Assembly: GCF_036237275.1 (NCBI RefSeq)
Contig: NZ_CP108352.1
Coordinates: forward strand, 8,395,501-8,459,500
Source of the DNA: Streptomyces sp. NBC_01353
Lineage (GTDB): Bacteria > Actinomycetota > Actinomycetes > Streptomycetales > Streptomycetaceae
DNA length: 64,000 nucleotides
Direction of reading: 5' to 3'
Shown here: positions 60,040-64,000 of the stretch, one piece after another
Numbering within the stretch: the first letter of the stretch is position 1
Layout: each line of letters starts with the position of its first letter
Notes under the pieces: model-generated
Databases searched by the model: none
Told to the model about the DNA's origin: nothing
Seen by the model: only the letters and a program-made list of their open reading frames with translations
Program-made: the position numbers and the translations under genes

Positions 60040-60940
60040 GGCAGGCTGACCGCCGAACGCCAGCAGTTCCGCGAGGGGTTACGGCTCCAGGCGGCGGAGC
60101 GGTTCGCCCAGGGTGAGGCGAGTGCGGTGCTCGCCAGGGATCTGCGGGTTGGTACCCGGTCGACCAGCGGTGGACGCTGGAGCGGGTCAAGACGGTGATC
60201 GGCCGCCGTTTCCACCTGACCTACACGATCCAGGGCGTACGGAAACTGCTGGTGCGCAACGGCTGGTCCTGCCAGGTCCCGGCCCGACGCGTGATCGAGC
60301 GTGACGACGATGCGGTGGCCGGGTGGGTCAAGGAGGTATGGCCCTGCGCGGAAGACTCGCGGCGGCCCGTGGAGCCTGGCTCGTCTTCGAGGACGAAGCC
60401 GGCTTCTCCATGACGCCGCCGCAGGCGAAGACCTGGTCACAGCGCGGCCGGACCCCGGTGGTGCGGGTCCGCGGCCGTTCCCGCAGACGGATGTCCATCG
60501 CCGCACTGACCTGCTACAAACCCGGCCAACGGTCGAGGCTGATCTACCGGCCAAGCCGGGACGACGGCAGACGCGACGGACGCAAGAGCTTCTCCTGGCG
60601 CGACTACCGGGACCTGCTGATCGCGGCCCACCAACAGCTGGGCGGCCCGATCGTGCTCGTCTGGGACAACCGCAACGTCCACAAAGCCGCCGGCCTGCGG
60701 GAGTTCGCCGAAGCCCGGGACTGGCTGACCATCTACTACCTGCCGCCCTACGCACCCGACCTCAACCCCGTCGAAGGGATCTGGTCCCTCCTGCGACGCG
60801 GCTGGCTCTCCAACGACGCCTTCAGCACGCCCGAACACGTCATCCAGCGCATCCGACGCTGCCTGCGACACATCCAGTACCGCAGCGACCTCATAGACGG
60901 CTGCCTCGCCGAGACCGGCCTGACCATCAGACCCAGATGA
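60040..60940 (+). pseudogene. Second IS630-type transposase, degenerate
   Basis: Different from copies A and B. Frames in order: RLTAERQQFREGLRLQAAERF, a gap near 60140, WTLERVKTVIGRRFHLTYT with VRKLLVRNGWSCQVPARRV, then after a shift near 60345 AAARGAWLVFEDEAGFSMT (first Asp), IVLVWDNRNVHKAAGL (second Asp), PPYAPDLNPVEGIWSLL (last acid) to TIRPR at 60940. At least one deletion and one frameshift are needed, so the gene is inactive. Confidence 0.8.
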
Positions 60941-61005
60941 GCAACGACACGACTGTCCTGTCTCACTGAAGGTTGACCAAGATTGGCCACTGCCCGCCAG
61001 TCTGA

Positions 61006-61512
61006 TCAGCGCAGGCGCGATAGTCGCAACAGGGCCTCGTTGCGGACCTCTGGGTCTGTATCCGACGTCAGCGTTGGGAGTTGCGTGATCAGCTCGACGT
61101 CGCCCTCTCCGGTCGCCCAGCGAGGGTCACAGTCAAGTTCCGCAGCGAGCTGATCAGCCGCCCCCTCGTCAGACGCCACTGCAAGGGCCGCGAGCACGGC
61201 ACGTAGGCTGGCCAGATCCCTCCGAGCCAACAGAGCCGCAGCAGTTTCGGAGGTCACTCCGGTGTCCTGAGCATCCAGGAGGAGACGGTGCAGGACACCG
61301 GCGACACTCTCGATCCGAGGCGCCGCCGCCAGCCGTCGCCCTGCAGCTGCCCTGACGCGCCAGGCCGGAGAGTCGGCTTCAGCGATCGAGTGGCGAAGTC
61401 CTTGGTCTATGAAGTCTTCCACGGCACCAGGCTCCCAGCCGGATATCTCGATCAAGCTTCGTTGGGACGACACCGCAGCAGTCAATCTTCGGTGAGAACG
61501 ATCCACCCTCAC
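61006..61512 (-). CDS. HEAT-repeat-like hypothetical protein
   Basis: 168 residues, mostly helical. It has repeated helix pairs rich in Ala and Leu (VRAAAGRRLAAAPRIESVAG, then TAAALLARRDLASLRAVLAA) and an end typical of HEAT repeats (DTDPEVRNEALLRLSRLR). Such proteins are adaptors or regulators. No partner gene is evident; it stands between the IS630 remnant and the SMI1-type gene. Confidence 0.65.
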   Translation of the reverse strand: MRVDRSHRRLTAAVSSQRSLIEISGWEPGAVEDFIDQGLRHSIAEADSPAWRVRAAAGRRLAAAPRIESVAGVLHRLLLDAQDTGVTSETAAALLARRDLASLRAVLAALAVASDEGAADQLAAELDCDPRWATGEGDVELITQLPTLTSDTDPEVRNEALLRLSRLR

Positions 61513-61615
61513 TGAGATCAGGACAACGACACCACGAGTTCAACCTCAGTAGGAGGCTGTGACCGCGCTTTCGTGATGGCTACGGCCCTTGGCGCTCGTG
61601 GGTGTGGACGCCGGG

Positions 61616-62140
61616 TCAGGCGGACTCGAAGCTAGGTGTCGCGGGTCCGATGTTGCCCGCTTCGTCCATGAACTGAAGATTCGTGATGAAGTTGAGGATG
61701 AAGGCGACGAACGGGCCGTCGAAGGTCATGCAGCCGGATTCATGCACCGCTGTGACGACCTTCCATTGGTTCGGATCGGGGCTGCACGGCAGGAAGAAGT
61801 GCTCATCCCCGCCGAAGTCGTACCCCCAGTGGATGAGACCGTTTTCCTCAGGGTGGAACGGATGAGGAAAGTCGTCCGGGCGCCGCTCGCGGGACTGGCT
61901 GGCACGCTCGTGGATCTCGCGCATGCGCGGCAGGAGCGGGGTAGATCCTTGGGGGTGGAAGACCATGAGCTCTTCGGAGATGATGCCGCTGCCGTAGGCG
62001 TCCATGAAGGCCTTGTAGTCGGTCGGCAACGGCGAGCCGAGGTAGTTTTCAACCTCAACCCAGTCGCTCGACGAGTGCGGTCTTGGCGCAGGCTCTCCCA
62101 ACAGTCGCCTCAACTCGTCAAGCCCTGACACGTACCCCAC
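61616..62140 (-). CDS. SMI1/KNR4-family protein
   Basis: 174 residues. The SMI1/KNR4 fold is indicated by WVEVENYLGSPLPTDYKAFM near the start, an acidic loop, and PEENGLIHWGYDFGGDEHFF with a hydrophobic end. In bacteria these are mostly immunity proteins against contact-dependent or polymorphic toxins. No toxin gene is next to it, so it could be an orphan immunity gene. GC is below the window average. Confidence 0.82.
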   Translation of the reverse strand: MGYVSGLDELRRLLGEPAPRPHSSSDWVEVENYLGSPLPTDYKAFMDAYGSGIISEELMVFHPQGSTPLLPRMREIHERASQSRERRPDDFPHPFHPEENGLIHWGYDFGGDEHFFLPCSPDPNQWKVVTAVHESGCMTFDGPFVAFILNFITNLQFMDEAGNIGPATPSFESA

Positions 62141-62610
62141 CTCGCTCGAACGCCGCGTTGACCAGTGACGACGAAGATAGCTGGGTCAGCCCGCCCACGG
62201 GCGGAGGGGGTAGTCGTCACCTCGAGCAGTGCCTCGGAAATGGCCGCTGCTCGGTTCTGCTGGTACGCCGTGCCCTAATGGCCCTCCTCGCGGCGACGGC
62301 CAAAGCGCGTCAGGCCACGCCCGGCGCGGGCGGGCGCATCCACCAGCCTGACCGGTCTCCGGGGCGCGGATCCTGTCACTCGAAGGTCCGGACCTGGCCG
62401 AGGCTGCTCCTCCTTCACCTGCGGCCCGGTACGCCGTCCACGGTGACGTACCGGGCGGCGTAGGTGTCCGGAGTGCGTCCGATTGCACCCTGCTGTGCGG
62501 CAAAAGGGCAGCTCAGAGGTGCAGGTTTCTGGTTGACCAGGATTCCGGTACGGGTGATAGTGACGCTCGCGGCCGTGTTCGTTCGGCCTGCTGTACCAGG
62601 GTGGGGACTC
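62141..62610. other. Gene-free region
   Basis: 470 bp with short frames only; the end contains the promoter and ribosome site (GTGGGGACTC) of the next gene. Confidence 0.4.
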
Positions 62611-64000
62611 TTGAACGACACCAGTGACAACGTGCGTGGCGACGTGCGAGGGCGGGTCGACGCGCTCGTCGCGGCCGGCCGGCCGGCCGCGGCGCGGGCC
62701 GCCGCGCGGAGTGCGCTCGACGCGGATGGGCCCGACGCCGACCTCCTCCTTGCGCTCGCCCGGGCCCACATGGCTGAGGACGACGACGACCACGACGACG
62801 CTGCCGAGCGGGTCTTCCGCGAGGGCCTGGAAGTCTTCCCGGACGACATAAGCCTGCTTGCCGGGTACGCGGAACTCTGTGCCCGCACCGACTCGGTGGA
62901 CCGACCCGGGCGGCACTCCCGGGGTGTCGTACTCCTGGCCCGTCTGCGAGAACTCGCTCCGGATTCCCTGGAGTTGCAGCGTGCTGAGGCTGCGGGGAGC
63001 TCCGTTTCCGCCAGCGCCAAGGATTCCGTCTCGGTGCGCCGGGTGCAGTCGTTCGACGCGGCCCGTGCCTTCGCCGACGCTCCGACGCCCGGTGCCGCCG
63101 CTGCCGAGGCCGCCCAGTGGGCCGCGGCTGCTCCGGGCGACCTGCGGCTCGCTGTTCTTGCCGAGACGACCGGCGCTCTCGCAGCCCCTGGCCGGACCTG
63201 GTCGCGCCTGCTGCTGCGCCGGGGTCTCGAATACCGTTTTGCCGTCGGTGTGACCGTCGCTGTGCTCGTCGTGCTGCGCATCACTGTCCTTCCGGCCGTG
63301 CCGTATGGCGTGGCGACGGGGGCGGGGCTGTTGATGGGGCTGCCCTTCCTCGGTCTCCGCAAGCAGTTGCGGGTGGCCCGTGAGCTGGCTGCCGAGCGGA
63401 TGGCTGCGGTCGTGGCCGAAGGCGTACGGGGCGACGAGGCGGGTGCCGGGGGCGAGGGGTTCGGGCCGCCGGAGCTGCCGCCCGTGCCGCGCGTCACCCC
63501 TCGCGAGTACGCCTTCGCCGGAGCCGGACTCGCCCTCCTGCTGGTCGTCGGCGCCACGGCGTACACCGCTTCCCTTGCGTATCCCCGTTACGACATCGTC
63601 GCCCACGACACCTTCCGGGGCCTGAAGGGCTTCGATCTCCGCGAGGGGTTCGATCCTTTCGCTGCCGTGCCCGACAGCGAGCGGGAGGAGTCGACGGCCC
63701 GGGTGTACGTCGCCGGGAACGCTGCCCCGGACGCCGCCGGGGAGTACCTGGTGGCCGTCACGACCGGGGACTTCCATGAGCTGCGCGAGTCGTACGTATT
63801 CGACGGAGACGGACTCGTGTCCATGAACACGGAAGGGGTAGGCATCGTCGACGACACCTGGCGAGCCGAGGCCGGCCCGTACGGGGGCTGGATGCGATGC
63901 CTGCGGTACACCGAGGTGGCCACCAGCACACTGCGGGCGATGTGCGTGTGGGCCGACAAGGGCAGCATCGGCATGGTCCTGTTCACGGCGGAAGACAAGA
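62611..64000 (+). CDS. TPR-like membrane protein (cut by window edge)
   Basis: At least 463 residues from a TTG at 62611 (GTG at 62632 is an alternative), open to the end of the window. The N-terminal 200 residues are helical with a tetratricopeptide-like pattern (DLLLALARAHMAEDDDDHDDA, then GLEVFPDDISLLAGYAELC). Two hydrophobic segments follow (AVGVTVAVLVVLRITVLPAV with the adjacent VATGAGLLMGLPFLGL, and YAFAGAGLALLLVVGATAYT). The C-terminal part (from about residue 330) is a predicted outer beta-rich domain. No family recognised; the C-terminus is not seen. Confidence 0.75.
   Translation, partial: MNDTSDNVRGDVRGRVDALVAAGRPAAARAAARSALDADGPDADLLLALARAHMAEDDDDHDDAAERVFREGLEVFPDDISLLAGYAELCARTDSVDRPGRHSRGVVLLARLRELAPDSLELQRAEAAGSSVSASAKDSVSVRRVQSFDAARAFADAPTPGAAAAEAAQWAAAAPGDLRLAVLAETTGALAAPGRTWSRLLLRRGLEYRFAVGVTVAVLVVLRITVLPAVPYGVATGAGLLMGLPFLGLRKQLRVARELAAERMAAVVAEGVRGDEAGAGGEGFGPPELPPVPRVTPREYAFAGAGLALLLVVGATAYTASLAYPRYDIVAHDTFRGLKGFDLREGFDPFAAVPDSEREESTARVYVAGNAAPDAAGEYLVAVTTGDFHELRESYVFDGDGLVSMNTEGVGIVDDTWRAEAGPYGGWMRCLRYTEVATSTLRAMCVWADKGSIGMVLFTAEDK

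Noticed and set aside
1-64000. CRISPR array
   Set aside because: No regularly spaced identical repeats seen; the only periodic repeat (45866-46030) is coding, with a 33-bp unit and no spacers.
1-64000. Antibiotic biosynthetic cluster
   Set aside because: No PKS, NRPS, terpene cyclase or lanthipeptide synthetase genes; the short leader ORFs belong to sulfur regulation, not RiPP precursors, as no modifying enzymes are adjacent.

Overview
The window is very GC-rich, its genes use GTG starts freely, and it carries WhiB, SpoIIE-type phosphatase, DUF6153, TerD and YtrA-type GntR genes. Together these point to Streptomyces or a close relative. Accessory content is dense: remnants of at least ten insertion sequences, two truncated tRNA genes, pieces of a conjugative element, and many frameshifted or truncated genes. 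It looks like a plastic region such as a chromosome arm or genomic island; this placement is inferred.

Layout. 1-1.5 kb: a transposase fragment next to IS630 copy A. 1.7-16.9 kb: stress, redox and signalling genes (metallo-beta-lactamase fold protein, CBS protein, Rieske-hemerythrin fusion, COG2345 regulator/DoxX pair, GAF-PAS-GAF-PP2C phosphatase, ArsR regulator/flavin reductase pair, MscS channel, Fic-type toxin-antitoxin, NUDIX). 18-24 kb: DUF6153 and a His-rich membrane protein, then a two-component system divergent from an MMPL transporter. 24.3-25.4 kb: a decayed IS5-type element.

25.9-35.3 kb is the best organised part, a sulfur-scavenging region. A 27-codon leader peptide with a late Cys codon precedes ssuABC-like transport genes, an LLM flavin monooxygenase, an FAD flavoprotein with a 2x[4Fe-4S] ferredoxin (AprA/AprB-like in layout) and a TauD-type dioxygenase, closed by a 19-bp terminator stem. 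A second leader peptide with the same H-x-D-L ... A-I-C pattern precedes a lone sulfonate-type binding protein with its own terminator. A broken formylglycine-generating-enzyme gene follows. The parts suggest regulated import of organosulfur compounds, oxidative C-S cleavage, and redox handling of the released sulfur.

35.5-48.2 kb is a patchwork: conjugative-transfer remnants with an NlpC/P60 hydrolase, a secreted protein, SRPBCC, a GntR operon, MazG-like, TerD and a hendecad-repeat membrane protein. It also has 3' halves of a tRNA-Arg(CCG) and a tRNA-Ser(UGA), each followed by a terminator hairpin, as expected of old attachment sites. IS630 copy B (48.2-49.3 kb) is inverted relative to copy A and differs from it at one base that I saw; it ends a Tat-type amidohydrolase gene. 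51-64 kb holds a Cys-rich protein, RidA, a histone-tail-like winged-helix protein, WhiB, a WecA/MraY-type transferase, a secreted protein, SMI1/KNR4 and a TPR-like membrane protein cut by the window edge, interspersed with IS21, IS5 and IS630 wreckage.
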